DNA from: an uncultured Coriobacteriales bacterium
GTDB taxonomy: Bacteria > Actinomycetota > Coriobacteriia > Coriobacteriales > UMGS124
Length of the DNA stretch: 64,000 nucleotides
Direction of reading: 5' to 3'
NCBI GenBank assembly: GCA_934636245.1
Contig: CAKUAI010000011.1
Location: 62,001 to 126,000, forward strand
Within the stretch, counting starts at the first letter, position 1; each line of letters starts with the position of its first letter. The position numbers and the translations under genes were made by a program. The notes below the pieces were generated by a model that had not been told where the DNA came from, did no database searches, and worked only from the letters and a program-made list of their open reading frames with translations. Below, one piece after another: positions 9,449-18,699 of this stretch.

Positions 9449-9709
9449 TCAGACTCGCGTTTTCGAAACCTCGCCAGCTAGGCGGTATATGAGAGGTGAG
9501 TTCCGCTCGATGAGCTCGGTGAGATCGGTGAGCTCCTTTTGGGAAAAGCCCTCTACGTCGCTCCACGTGTATGCCGGCAGCCGGCAGTATCCCGAGTCAA
9601 AGCCCCCGTCAACCGGTCGCTCAACGCCGACCAAAATCGTATTGTCTTCCAGGATGTTCGAGTACGCGATGCGCGTATCGTCTGGGAGCTTGAGATAGCT
9701 GTACATCAT
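9449..9709 (-). CDS. Small conserved-looking hypothetical protein
   Basis: An 86-residue protein beginning MMYSYLKLPDDTRIAYS, predicted alpha/beta with an acidic surface. GGAGG-type spacing is present (AAGGAGGCGGGCAATC before the ATG at 9709). There is no signal peptide, no transmembrane segment and no known motif. Its small size and the surrounding remnants fit an accessory gene such as an antitoxin-like or mobile-element protein, but nothing in the sequence shows this. Confidence 0.6.
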   Translation of the reverse strand: MMYSYLKLPDDTRIAYSNILEDNTILVGVERPVDGGFDSGYCRLPAYTWSDVEGFSQKELTDLTELIERNSPLIYRLAGEVSKTRV

Positions 9710-10058
9710 GATTGCCCGCCTCCTTGCGCATACAGTGTGACGGTGCCAGTTTAGTTCCTTCGCTCAACGGTATCTCTCGTTGCCCCAAATTTCTGTTGAC
9801 ATCCCATCGGGGTGCAATTTACTGCGGGTGGATGCTGATTGCAGTAAGGGCGGCAAAATGTTTTGAAGTGCTCGTGACTTGTGAACAAGCCTCGTGATGA
9901 TGTTTGATCCCGCATCTCCCATCCCCACCACCCCTTACGGGGCGTTTTGCCTGCTGGCTGTGAAGCCGTTGCGAGGGCGGTGCATGTGCGCAATTCCCTG
10001 CGCGCGGTAGTGCTAGGCTGTGCCGCCGCATTGGTTTGCAAGACGCGGGAGGCATGCG
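9710..10058. other. Intergenic, no feature recognised
   Basis: About 350 bp between the minus-strand small gene and the plus-strand MFS transporter. It should contain both promoters. I see no strong hairpin, repeat or coding frame. Confidence 0.4.
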
Positions 10059-11333
10059 GTGGGTTTGGAAGAGAGCGGCAAGAAGGTCGGCGAGGATTGG
10101 GCGGCAAAGGCTGTCCAGCAGACGGGGGCTGCAGGCGAGGCTGGCACCTGCGAGTTGGGCTGTTCTCGCGTGGCGGTGCTCGTGCTGCTTGCGCTGTCGT
10201 TTGCGCTAGGGTGCACGGAGTTCACCATCATCGGTATCGAACCTGACATCGCCACGTCGCTGGGCGTCGAGCTTTCGCTCGTGGGCAACCTCGTGGGCTA
10301 CTTCGCAGTGGCCTATGCCGTGTGCACCCCGCTGCTCGCCGTGTTCACCGGGCGGTTCCGCCGCTTCCAACTTATGTGCATCTACCTGCTCGTTTTCAAC
10401 CTCGGCAACCTGACGACCATGTTTGCGCCCGCCTACGGGGTGCTCGTGGTGGGACGCATGCTCACGGCCGCCGTGTCGGGTGCCCTTTTGGCCACCTCGC
10501 TCACCTTCGTGCCCGAGCTTGTGCCCGAAAAGCGCGTGGCGCCCGTTGTCTCGCTCATCTACACGGGTTTTTCCATTGCCAGCGTGCTCGGCGTGCCGGC
10601 CGGCAAGCTCATCAGCGGCGCCTTTGGCTGGAACTTCACGTTCGTTGTGGCTGCGGTGCTCGCGCTTGTCGTGAGCGTCGCCCTCATCGTGTGCATGCCG
10701 CGCACGGGCGCCACCGACGAGCCCTCGACTCCTCGCGACCAGCTTGCCCTCGTGGCCGACGGCCGCGTGATCGCCGGCATGCTTATCTTCGTGTTCGGCG
10801 CGGGTGGCACGTACGTCTTCTATACCTATGTGACTCCCGTGCTGCAGGACGTCATGGGCCTGACGCCCGAGATGACGAGCACGGTTCTCATGGCCTATGG
10901 CTTCGCCTGCGTGGTGTCGAACCTGCTTTCCGGCTGGGTGGCGCAGCGCTTCGGCGTCGTGGGCCTCGTCGGCTCGTGCCTCATCCAGGCGGTCCTTCTC
11001 GCCCTGCTCTTCTTCACGACGGGCAGCCTCGTGCCCGGCATCATCAACATCCTGCTTCTCGGTGTGGGCATGTACGTGGTGAACTCGCCCGGCCAGATGC
11101 ACTTCCTCAACATCGCCCAGCGCGACTACCCCCGCGCGCTTACCATGGCAGCCTCGGTGCAGCCCATGTCGTTCAACATCGGCATTGCGGCCGGCTCCTT
11201 CGTGGGTGGCGTCGTGGTCGCCGGCCCGGGCCTTGCCTACGTCGGTTTCGCCGGCGCCGTTATGTGCGTTGCAGGCGCGGTCTTCGCCTGGCTGGCCGCC
11301 CATCTCAAGGGTCGTGCAAAAAAGAGGGCCTAG
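10059..11333 (+). CDS. MFS transporter, DHA1/AraJ-PbuE type
   Basis: A 424-residue integral membrane protein with twelve predicted helices after a ~35-residue cytoplasmic N-terminus. The first helix region (TEFTIIGIEPDIATSLGV) and the loop after helix 2 (FTGRFRRFQLM) match the drug:H+ antiporter-1 branch of the major facilitator superfamily, which includes sugar, purine and drug exporters. I chose the GTG at 10059 because GGGAGG lies six bases upstream; an upstream GTG at 10020 has no such site. It stands alone, and the substrate cannot be deduced. Confidence 0.85.
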   Translation: MGLEESGKKVGEDWAAKAVQQTGAAGEAGTCELGCSRVAVLVLLALSFALGCTEFTIIGIEPDIATSLGVELSLVGNLVGYFAVAYAVCTPLLAVFTGRFRRFQLMCIYLLVFNLGNLTTMFAPAYGVLVVGRMLTAAVSGALLATSLTFVPELVPEKRVAPVVSLIYTGFSIASVLGVPAGKLISGAFGWNFTFVVAAVLALVVSVALIVCMPRTGATDEPSTPRDQLALVADGRVIAGMLIFVFGAGGTYVFYTYVTPVLQDVMGLTPEMTSTVLMAYGFACVVSNLLSGWVAQRFGVVGLVGSCLIQAVLLALLFFTTGSLVPGIINILLLGVGMYVVNSPGQMHFLNIAQRDYPRALTMAASVQPMSFNIGIAAGSFVGGVVVAGPGLAYVGFAGAVMCVAGAVFAWLAAHLKGRAKKRA

Positions 11334-11679
11334 CGCCAAGGAGAGAACACCTCGCCTCGCACCCGCCGGCCTTCAATGGCTGCCCGGCAGCCGTCTGCGC
11401 CACCTGCGAGTCCCTCCAGTGCCACCAGTAAGGCAACCCCCATCATCCCACCTTATCTACCAGCCCATATGCCACCCCATCCCCCATCTGCCCGATTTTG
11501 GGGGTAGCGTTTTGCGCGCGCATCCGTGTACACTGAAATCGACGTGTGGGGCATCGCCAGGGGGCGGGCCGTCACGCATCGCACCGCGATGCCGACGCGC
11601 ACAAGGGGAGCGCGTACATCGCGCCGAGTCGCACACGCGGTGCGCAACCGTTAGGTGTAAGACGAAAGGGGATGTTCTT
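11334..11679. other. Upstream region of the flavoprotein at 11680
   Basis: A 346-bp gap without a supported gene. It contains a GGGGG-rich stretch and a possible -10-like TACACT near 11528. A word starting CTTATC and containing CATATGCC near 11452-11474 has a similar counterpart upstream of the flavoprotein gene at 55690 (near 55536-55557). A long leader is possible. Confidence 0.35.
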
Positions 11680-13164
11680 ATGCAGGTTACTCGCAGGGAT
11701 CTCGTCAAGTTCGGTGGCGCTGCTTGCCTGGTTGCTGGCGCTACGGTTGGTGCCGGCGCTGCTATGGCCGACGAAGCCGGCTATCTGGTCGGTTCTTCCG
11801 ACATCGCGTTCTCCGAGGAGACCGACATCCTGATTATCGGCACCGGCATCGCCGGCCTGGCCGCCGGCATGGAGCCCGCCCTCGCCGGCAAGAAGATCAT
11901 CTTCGCCGAGAAGAAGGGTTCCTTCGGCGGCGACTCTGCCACCTCCTGTTGGTTCATGTTCGCCACCGGCACGAAGAACCAGCTCGAGCATGGCGCGCAG
12001 ACCACCATCGAGCAGGCTTGGGAGGCTGCCAAGGAGAGGCAGACCGCCACGTTCGACTTCGACTGGTGGCCCCAGTACGCTGAGGGCAAGTACTTCGCCA
12101 CCACGAAGTTCTTCGACTGCGCCGTCGAGAACTTCGGCTGCGACTTCCTCGAGCCCTGCACCATGGAAGAGCTGCCCAAGTTCGGTCCCGCCGTTGTGCT
12201 GCCCGGCGAGGGTATCGCCTCTGGCTACCAGCACGTTCTTTCGCCCATCCAGTCCAAGCTCGAGGAGCTCGGTGCCGAGTTCAAGTACAACCTCCGCGCT
12301 GTCTCCCTCATCAAGGACGCCCCCGACGGTGCCGTCATCGGCTGCCGCTTCCATGACGAGAACGGCGCCAACGTCGACATCAAGGCCAACGCCGTCGTTC
12401 TGGCCACCGGCTGCTTCATCGACAACGGCGAGATGATGAACGCTTACCTGCCCGAGTGGGCTCACTACGGCGTTCTTGTCAACGGCGGCAGCATGGGCGA
12501 GGGCCACACCATGGCTTGGGCCGCCGGTGCCCAGCAGATCGGCATGGACTCCTCCATCGCCAACCACTACTGCAACCTGATGGGCGACCTGCCCAACGCC
12601 ACCACTTGGGGCTACTGGACGCCCATGGTGCTCGTCCTCCCCAACGGCAAGCGCTTCATCCAGGAGGGCCAGTCCCACGACGCCGCCCAGGCATGCCTGG
12701 ACTGCGGCTACCGCGAGTGGTGGGTCATCTTCGACCAGCGCGCCTTCGACAACCGTTGCGTGGGCACCTCCGTCAAGAACAACGTCAACATCCATGAGGA
12801 CGTCTACCGTACCGCCGACACCATCGAGGACCTCGCCGTTGCCATGGACGTGCCGGTCGACAACCTCGTGGCCACCTTCGCCGAGTACGACGGCTACGTC
12901 GAGGCCGGCGAGGACGCCGCCTTCGGCAAGACCGAGTGGCTCAACTCCCTCGAGCCTCCGTATCACGCCCTCAAGCTCAACGTCATGCGCTACAAGACCT
13001 CCGGCGGCGTGATCTGCAACGCCGACAACCTCGTCATCGACAACGACGGTAACGGCATCCCCGGCCTGTACGCCTGCGGCGCCATCGCGCTTCCCGGCCA
13101 GGCTTCGGTCACGGCCTGCGCAGCCACCGGCTACTTCACCGGCGAGACCCTGGCTGCCCTCTAA
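11680..13164 (+). CDS. Tat-exported FAD-dependent reductase (fumarate reductase/flavocytochrome c family)
   Basis: A 494-residue flavoprotein. It has a Tat signal (TRRDLVKFGG, hydrophobic core, cleavage after AMA), then the FAD-binding motif DILIIGTGIAGLAAGM near residue 46. The rest matches the FAD_binding_2 fold with its capping domain, ending in a second FAD contact region (GIPGLYACGA). No haem-binding or FMN-binding domain is fused, so electrons must come from a separate donor. Members of this family in Eggerthellaceae reduce unsaturated carboxylates, steroids or plant compounds; the substrate here is unknown. The ATG at 11680 follows GAAAGGGG. The gene is monocistronic, with a strong terminator at 13211-13249, and no regulator lies next to it. 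The broken gene at 1565-3181 is its paralogue. Confidence 0.9.
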   Translation: MQVTRRDLVKFGGAACLVAGATVGAGAAMADEAGYLVGSSDIAFSEETDILIIGTGIAGLAAGMEPALAGKKIIFAEKKGSFGGDSATSCWFMFATGTKNQLEHGAQTTIEQAWEAAKERQTATFDFDWWPQYAEGKYFATTKFFDCAVENFGCDFLEPCTMEELPKFGPAVVLPGEGIASGYQHVLSPIQSKLEELGAEFKYNLRAVSLIKDAPDGAVIGCRFHDENGANVDIKANAVVLATGCFIDNGEMMNAYLPEWAHYGVLVNGGSMGEGHTMAWAAGAQQIGMDSSIANHYCNLMGDLPNATTWGYWTPMVLVLPNGKRFIQEGQSHDAAQACLDCGYREWWVIFDQRAFDNRCVGTSVKNNVNIHEDVYRTADTIEDLAVAMDVPVDNLVATFAEYDGYVEAGEDAAFGKTEWLNSLEPPYHALKLNVMRYKTSGGVICNADNLVIDNDGNGIPGLYACGAIALPGQASVTACAATGYFTGETLAAL

Positions 13165-13210
13165 GGCATCCGCGCCGTCGGCCTAAGCTGACAAGTACGT
13201 AAGAACGACA

Positions 13211-13249
13211 AGAACGGCGGTCGGTCGCGCAAGCACCGGCCGCCGTTCT
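13211..13249 (+). terminator. Strong terminator hairpin
   Basis: AGAACGGCGGTCGGT at 13211-13225 pairs with ACCGGCCGCCGTTCT at 13235-13249 with one mismatch. It sits about 50 bp after the flavoprotein gene and also shields the convergent gene ending at 13360. Confidence 0.75.
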
Positions 13250-13359
13250 CGTGTATTTCAACTAAGGATGCGCTGTGTGGCGCATGCCACCGGTTGGTCG
13301 GCTACCAGCGGGGATGGGCAATGCTGATGGCCACGGGCAGCACCGTCCATGCAGCGCCT

Positions 13360-14964
13360 CTATGCGCGTGCCGCATTCTCGCCGGCGATATAGCCGAACG
13401 TGAAGCAGCGGCCAACGGAGAGGCCGTTCACGAAGAGGGGATAGTCAACGCCGCCATAGAACTCACCGGTCACATTGCCTGCCGCCCACAGGCCCGGGAT
13501 GGGCTCGCCATTGGCATCGAGCACGCGCGCCTGTTCATCGATGATCAGGCCGGAGCACATGGCAGAGACGCGCAGGTAACGGTGGATGCCGTAAAACGGG
13601 GGCGTGGTAACAGGCTGAAGATACTTTGCAGGCTTGCCGAACTGCGAGTCACAGCCATTCTCGCACAACGTGTTGTATGCATCGACGGTTGTCTGAAGCG
13701 CCTCAGGGTCAATGCCGAGCTTCTCGGCCAGCTCTTCGATGCTATCGGCTTTGAACGTGTTGATGTCCGCTGCCACACCGCTCTTGTCGCCGTCGACCTC
13801 GGGCATATACTTCTCAAGGGCATCGGCGGGCGTGGGCTTGCCGCCCCAGTCGCTCACCTGCTGCTCGTAGTTGGCATCAAAAATCTGCGTATAGTAGCCA
13901 GCGTTTGGGCCGCTCTTGACGAAGTTGCACTTGTAGGACATGTCAACCGTCTCGTCGCAGAAACGATTTCCATCCTGATCGACCGAGAGGAAGGGCTCGT
14001 TGAACATGGGGCCGGCAGAGAAGTCGTGCACCATCTTGGTGTGGGGGACGGGCTCCATCTGCGCGCCGACCCAGAGTCCCATCTTGTGGCCGTCGCCTGT
14101 CTTGCCAATCTGCTTTTTGTCGAGATCAGCGGCGTCAGGGCAGTAATAGCGCATCATCTCATCGTCGTTTTGATAATCGCCTGTGGCAAGGATGACGCCT
14201 TTAGTTGCGGTGAAGCGTACGTACTGGTCATTCTCATTGAGGGCGATAGCACCAGTTACGCGACCGTCTTCGACAACGAGCTGCTGAGCGGGGGTGTTGT
14301 AGAAAAACTCAACACCGTCCTTTTCCTCGGCAAGCTTCGCCAGCACGCCGATGCCTTCGGCGTTGCCCTCGGGCGGCTCGCTGTAGCGAATTGTATACCA
14401 GTACGCAGGATGCTCGTCGGTCGATGCGAGATTGCCTTCGCGCACGGTGTGCCAATGCTTGTCCCCTTCAAACTCTTGGGAGCGGTTCAGCACATACATG
14501 ATGGCCTCTTCGCCGCGGTCGGCCCAGACCTGAAGGAGCTTGCGATTGGTGCGATACTGGTTTTCTTTAACCAGCTCGCTCAGGACCTCTTGGATTCCCG
14601 TGTCATCGCTCTTGTCGTGGAGGAAACATGCCGCCGAGCCTCCCTGTGCGACGGCTGCGCCGACCTTCTGAAGGACGGCTACGCGTGCGCCCTCTTTGCG
14701 GGCGGCCATGGCCGCAGGGACGCCAGAGGTGCCGGCGCCGATTACGACAACGTCGTACTCCATGGTCTCGGAAATCTGATCGTCAGAGATGGGTTCGGGC
14801 GCAAGGAGGAAGCTGGGAGCCCCTGACTCTGCGGCGGTCTCCTCGGCGGCATGTGCAACCGTCATATTTGAGGCGAGGGCAATGCCTGCGGCCCCAATTC
14901 CGGACATGCTGAGAAATGTGCGACGGGAAACGTTTGACTCGTCTGACTTTTTGAAATCACGCAT
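13360..14964 (-). CDS. Tat-exported FAD-dependent reductase
   Basis: A 534-residue relative of the fumarate reductase/flavocytochrome c flavoproteins. It has a Tat signal (VSRRTFLSMSGIGAAG near residue 12), the FAD motif YDVVVIGAGTSGVPAAMAA near residue 70, and an FAD-contact segment near the C-terminus (PIPGLWAAGNVTGEF). It lacks fused haem or FMN domains. The ATG at 14964 is preceded by AAGGAG at seven-base spacing; an upstream frame would add 25 implausible residues. It is transcribed away from the LuxR-type membrane regulator at 15155-16585, and a 28-bp dyad lies between them, so that regulator probably controls it. The low similarity to the flavoprotein at 11680 suggests a different acceptor. 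Confidence 0.9.
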   Translation of the reverse strand: MRDFKKSDESNVSRRTFLSMSGIGAAGIALASNMTVAHAAEETAAESGAPSFLLAPEPISDDQISETMEYDVVVIGAGTSGVPAAMAARKEGARVAVLQKVGAAVAQGGSAACFLHDKSDDTGIQEVLSELVKENQYRTNRKLLQVWADRGEEAIMYVLNRSQEFEGDKHWHTVREGNLASTDEHPAYWYTIRYSEPPEGNAEGIGVLAKLAEEKDGVEFFYNTPAQQLVVEDGRVTGAIALNENDQYVRFTATKGVILATGDYQNDDEMMRYYCPDAADLDKKQIGKTGDGHKMGLWVGAQMEPVPHTKMVHDFSAGPMFNEPFLSVDQDGNRFCDETVDMSYKCNFVKSGPNAGYYTQIFDANYEQQVSDWGGKPTPADALEKYMPEVDGDKSGVAADINTFKADSIEELAEKLGIDPEALQTTVDAYNTLCENGCDSQFGKPAKYLQPVTTPPFYGIHRYLRVSAMCSGLIIDEQARVLDANGEPIPGLWAAGNVTGEFYGGVDYPLFVNGLSVGRCFTFGYIAGENAARA

Positions 14965-14988
14965 AGCTCGTCTCCTTACTCTTGGGTT

Positions 14989-15016
14989 GCATCGATCGTC
15001 GGCGACGGTGCGATGC
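14989..15016. promoter_or_regulatory. Dyad between flavoprotein and LuxR genes, candidate operator
   Basis: GCATCG at 14989 and CGATGC ending at 15016 flank a second inverted pair, CGTCG and CGACG, around a central G. The whole is a 28-bp interrupted palindrome. It lies 25 bp upstream of the flavoprotein start, where a dimeric LuxR-type HTH could bind. Function is inference. Confidence 0.45.
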
Positions 15017-15154
15017 CTACGTGGCGAGATGGTATGCACCCGCCTGGTTTCCTGCTATTGGCCAATGAAAGAGAAAGGGCCACATGATATAGTCCATTTG
15101 GATATAACCCTGCCGTCTACCAGTCAGTTTGCAATTTGAGTTGGAAGGTGCAAT

Positions 15155-16585
15155 GTGCCTCTTGTCGCTGCAGCCATTCGCACTGCGTGCAAGCGTGCGC
15201 GTGCCATCCCGTTTGCTTTTCTGGGAATGGCGTTTTATCGCACATGGGTTTCGGTGTTTTTTATCGAGTCGGCCATTCCCTCTGGGGTCGGTATGCTGCC
15301 TGGCGGCATGGGGCGCATCGACTATTTGGATGCGGGCTGTGCCGTTGTAGTTCTGCTGTGTGCCGTTTTCTTCCGTCGAATCGGAACGCTTCACGGCAGG
15401 TCGCGCTGCTGGTTTCCTGTCGCGCTTTGCATGAGTGCCCTATCCGGGGTAATGACAGTGCGATATATGTGGGGCATTGCCCCGGATGTGACGGACGCTG
15501 TCGTATCAGTTGTCTGCGGCGTTGGTTTCGGGCTGATGATTTTGCTATGGGCCGAGGCGTATGCCTGCCTGAGCCCATTGAACGTGGCCCTGTATTACAG
15601 CGTGTCGCTTATATTTGAGCAGTTCCTTATCTTCATGGTCACACATTACCCAAGCGATTTCGCGCTGTGGGTTGCTGCTCCGTTTCCGCTCGTTTCGCTG
15701 GCTTGTTATATGCAAGCGGTACGGAAGATTCCCTCGTCTGACCTGCCCTGCCCCACAAGTTTGAAGACGACATTGCCTTGGAAGATCATCTTGCTCGTGT
15801 GCCTGTCATCATTTGTCCAGGGCATGGTGAGCACATATTCGTTCTCCCATGGGCTGCCTACCTATATGGGCATCCTCGTGCCCGCCGTTGTGGTGCTCGT
15901 TTCAGTATTGATGGGCACAAGACGCTTCAACTTCCATACGGTTTGCCTGAGGTTCCTGCCGATTATGGCGGCGTGTGTAGTTCTCTCAATTCCGTTGCAG
16001 GCGCTGAATCACGGCAGTCTTGCCGAATTTTTTGCCATTGCGGCGAACCGCACGGTAGTGTTGCTTATGTTTGTGGTGTTGTGCGGTATGGCTGGTACGT
16101 ATCGGATGAGTGCCATCTTGCTATTCGGTGTTGAGCGCACATGCATGTTGGGGGCTTCCATGGTAGGCCGTGCAGTGGGCACGGCGGGCGGCGTCTCTGG
16201 AGCCTCGCTCGAGCAGGTCGTTTTGTTTACTGTGTTTGCCGGTATCCTGATGGCAGTTTTTCTCTACCTGTTTTTCTCTGAACGATACCTTTCATCTTTG
16301 TGGGGCGTGGTGTTTAAGGGCGATGCTGGCGCGGAGCATGAAGAGCTCGCGGCGGTTCGTGCCCTGAATCTCGCCCGCGCCCATGGACTTAGTGAACGAG
16401 AGACCGAGGTGCTCCTGGCGGCGATTCGGGGTCGCAGCGTCAAGGAGATTGAGGAAGAACTGTTCATTGCAAACGGTACGGTGAAGGCGCACCTGCAGCA
16501 TATCTATCGCAAGCTTGATGTGCACAGCAAGCGCGAGCTTTGCGCGCTTGTGGGGTCCCGAATCGACAGTGCAGAAAGACATTGA
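15155..16585 (+). CDS. Membrane-embedded LuxR-type regulator
   Basis: A 476-residue protein with about twelve predicted membrane helices (residues ~15-390) and a C-terminal LuxR helix-turn-helix. The HTH is seen in GLSERETEVLLAAIRGRSV and the recognition-helix region IANGTVKAHLQHIYRKLDVH. This architecture is characteristic of Eggerthellaceae, where such proteins have been shown to switch on neighbouring reductase genes in response to the substrate. The GTG at 15155 has GGAAGG upstream; an overlapping ATG two bases earlier is out of frame. It is divergent from the Tat flavoprotein at 13360-14964, its likely target. No ligand can be named from sequence. Confidence 0.9.
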   Translation: MPLVAAAIRTACKRARAIPFAFLGMAFYRTWVSVFFIESAIPSGVGMLPGGMGRIDYLDAGCAVVVLLCAVFFRRIGTLHGRSRCWFPVALCMSALSGVMTVRYMWGIAPDVTDAVVSVVCGVGFGLMILLWAEAYACLSPLNVALYYSVSLIFEQFLIFMVTHYPSDFALWVAAPFPLVSLACYMQAVRKIPSSDLPCPTSLKTTLPWKIILLVCLSSFVQGMVSTYSFSHGLPTYMGILVPAVVVLVSVLMGTRRFNFHTVCLRFLPIMAACVVLSIPLQALNHGSLAEFFAIAANRTVVLLMFVVLCGMAGTYRMSAILLFGVERTCMLGASMVGRAVGTAGGVSGASLEQVVLFTVFAGILMAVFLYLFFSERYLSSLWGVVFKGDAGAEHEELAAVRALNLARAHGLSERETEVLLAAIRGRSVKEIEEELFIANGTVKAHLQHIYRKLDVHSKRELCALVGSRIDSAERH

Positions 16586-16826
16586 TCTCAATGACGTTGC
16601 CGTAGTGGCGGGATGTGTGCCCCCGCGTCGCTCTCGCAAGCCCCTTTTGTGTCTCGCAGGTTTCGCTTCTCGCACGCTCGCGTTACCGGCATGTAAGCAT
16701 CGCGATATGCCTCAGTCTCGAAACAATCCCAGCTTAAGGTGCTTTCCATACGGTATGGAGAGCAAGCCCCGGCTCCCGCGCCACTCATCGGATGGGGCAG
16801 AACAGAAGGATCGTTAGGAGGCTGAC

Positions 16827-18482
16827 ATGGAGGACGTATTTGGCTTGTGGTTTATCGTAGGCGCCTTGTTGGTGTTCTTCATGCAGGCGGGTTTCGCCAT
16901 GGTCGAAGCTGGTTTCACCAGGGCGAAGAACGCGGGCAACATCGTGATGAAGAACACGCTCGACTTTTCCATCGGCGCAGTCGTGTTCCTGCTCGTTGGT
17001 TACGGCCTGCTTTCGGGCGCCGGCAACTTCTTCATCGGCGAGCTCGACTTCGGTTGGCTCGGCGGTGACTTCACGAGCTTCGACTGGAGCAACTTCTTCT
17101 TCCAGCTTGTGTTCTGCGCCACGGCCACGACCATCGTGTCGGGCGCCATGGCCGAGCGCACCAAGTTCAGCTCCTACCTCGTGGTGACCATCGTCATCTG
17201 CGCGCTCATCTACCCCATCGAGACCCACTGGGTGTGGGGCGGCGGCTGGCTGGCCGACTTCGGCTTCATCGATTGGGCTGGTTCTGGCGTCATCCACATG
17301 GTCGGCGGCACCATCGCCCTGCTCGGCGCTGCTTTCCTCGGCCCGCGCCTTGGCAAGTATGACCAGAACGGCCGCTCCAACGCCATCCCCGGCCACAGCA
17401 TCACGCTGGGCGCCCTGGGCGTCTTCATCTTGTGGTTCGGCTGGTACGGCTTCAACGGCGCTGCCGGCGGCTCTGTCGCCCAGATCGCCCAGATCTTCAC
17501 GACCACCACGCTTTCCTGCGTGTGCGCCGTCCTCGCCGCTATGATCCTCACTTGGGTCAAGAACGGCAAGCCCGACGTGACCTACACGCTCAACGCCGCC
17601 CTGGCGGGCCTGGTGGGCATCACCGCTGGCTGCGCTGACGTCGACGCCATCGGCTCCATCGTCATCGGCCTGGTCTGCGGCATCGCCGTTGTGGTTGGTT
17701 GCGAGTTCATCGACAAGAAGCTCCACATCGACGATCCCGTCGGTGCCTCCGGCGTCCATGGCATCTGCGGCTTCCTCGGCACCGTGCTCATCGGCTTCTT
17801 CGGCACCGGTACCGCTGGCAACTCCGACCTGGCCGGCCTCTTCTACGGCGGTGGCCTCGACCTGCTCGGCATCCAGCTCCTCGGCGTTGTAGCAATCCTT
17901 GCTTGGACCGTTGTCACCGCTGGCATCACCCTTGTCATCGTCAAGAAGACCATGGGCCTGCGCGTTACCGAGGCTGAGGAAGTCGAGGGCCTCGACGTCT
18001 GCGAGCATGGCCTGCCCAGCGCTTACGCCGACTTCCTGCCCGTCGTTCCTGCCATGGCTTCCGCTTCCGGCGAGAGCGTCGACGTCTCCGGCATCAAGCC
18101 TGCCGAGGTCAAGCACGCCGGCTACATGACCCGCGTCTCCATCATCTGCAACCAGTCCGAGTTCGTGAAGCTGAAGGACACCCTGGCCAAGGTCGGCGTC
18201 ACCGGCATGACCGTCTCCAACGTCATGGGTTGCGGCATCGAGAAGGGCAAGACCGGCTCCTACCGCGGCGTCCAGACCAACGTCAACCTGCTCCCCAAGC
18301 TCCAGGTAGACGTGGTGGTCTCCGAGGTCGACCCCGGCATTGTGGTCGCAGCTGCCCAGAAGGCGCTGCACACCGGCACCGCCGGCGATGGTAAGATCTT
18401 CGTCTCCGACGTGAGCGACGCCCTGCGCATCTCCACCGGCCAGACCGGTGTCGCCGCCCTCGACATGACCACGAAGATTTAA
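16827..18482 (+). CDS. amt: Ammonium channel (Amt) with fused C-terminal P-II domain
   Basis: A 551-residue fusion. Residues 1 to ~400 are an Amt/Rh channel with eleven helices. They include the conserved segment FIDWAGSGVIHMVGG, which carries the channel Asp and first pore His, and GVHGICGF with the second pore His. Residues ~430-545 match the P-II (GlnB/GlnK) fold: a start like TRVSIICNQSEFVKLKDTL, GVTGMTVSNVMGCG, and the final GDGKIFVSDVSDALRI. Separate P-II proteins plug Amt channels; here the regulator is tethered. The T-loop reads GSYRGVQTN, so the Tyr that is uridylylated in enterobacterial P-II (YRGAEY, Tyr51) is replaced by Thr. AGGAGG lies just upstream of the ATG. The gene is alone in its transcription unit. 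Confidence 0.93.
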   Translation: MEDVFGLWFIVGALLVFFMQAGFAMVEAGFTRAKNAGNIVMKNTLDFSIGAVVFLLVGYGLLSGAGNFFIGELDFGWLGGDFTSFDWSNFFFQLVFCATATTIVSGAMAERTKFSSYLVVTIVICALIYPIETHWVWGGGWLADFGFIDWAGSGVIHMVGGTIALLGAAFLGPRLGKYDQNGRSNAIPGHSITLGALGVFILWFGWYGFNGAAGGSVAQIAQIFTTTTLSCVCAVLAAMILTWVKNGKPDVTYTLNAALAGLVGITAGCADVDAIGSIVIGLVCGIAVVVGCEFIDKKLHIDDPVGASGVHGICGFLGTVLIGFFGTGTAGNSDLAGLFYGGGLDLLGIQLLGVVAILAWTVVTAGITLVIVKKTMGLRVTEAEEVEGLDVCEHGLPSAYADFLPVVPAMASASGESVDVSGIKPAEVKHAGYMTRVSIICNQSEFVKLKDTLAKVGVTGMTVSNVMGCGIEKGKTGSYRGVQTNVNLLPKLQVDVVVSEVDPGIVVAAAQKALHTGTAGDGKIFVSDVSDALRISTGQTGVAALDMTTKI

Positions 18483-18536
18483 GGTACGAGAAGCACTTCC
18501 CTAGGCACCTGAACGACAAGGTCCGCCCGCGGGTTT

Positions 18537-18633
18537 TGAACTGCACCCCAAAACTTGGACGGGCTAAATAAGGTTACACCACAAGGGACTGGTTCCGGAA
18601 CTCCTCCGGGGCCAGCCCCTTGTGTCTCTTTGT
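18537..18633 (-). mobile_element. 3' end of an IS3/IS150-type insertion sequence
   Basis: On the minus strand, 19 codons (TKRHKGLAPEEFRNQSLVV) followed by TAA at 18576-18574 match the C-terminus of IS3-family orfB transposases. After the stop comes a terminal sequence ending with CAAGTTTTGGGGTGCAG, resembling an IS3-group end. An in-frame TGA at 18636-18634 closes the left side, so only the tail remains. It marks the left edge of the accessory region. Confidence 0.7.
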
Positions 18634-18699
18634 TCATTCGGACACACGGTGCCTACTATGGCATACAATTACAATGTATTGCACATTGCAAACATTAGG

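Noticed and set aside
16785..18371. 528-codon minus-strand frame opposite amt
   Set aside because: Antisense shadow of the ammonium channel with extreme Asp/Ala/Gly content and no recognisable motif.
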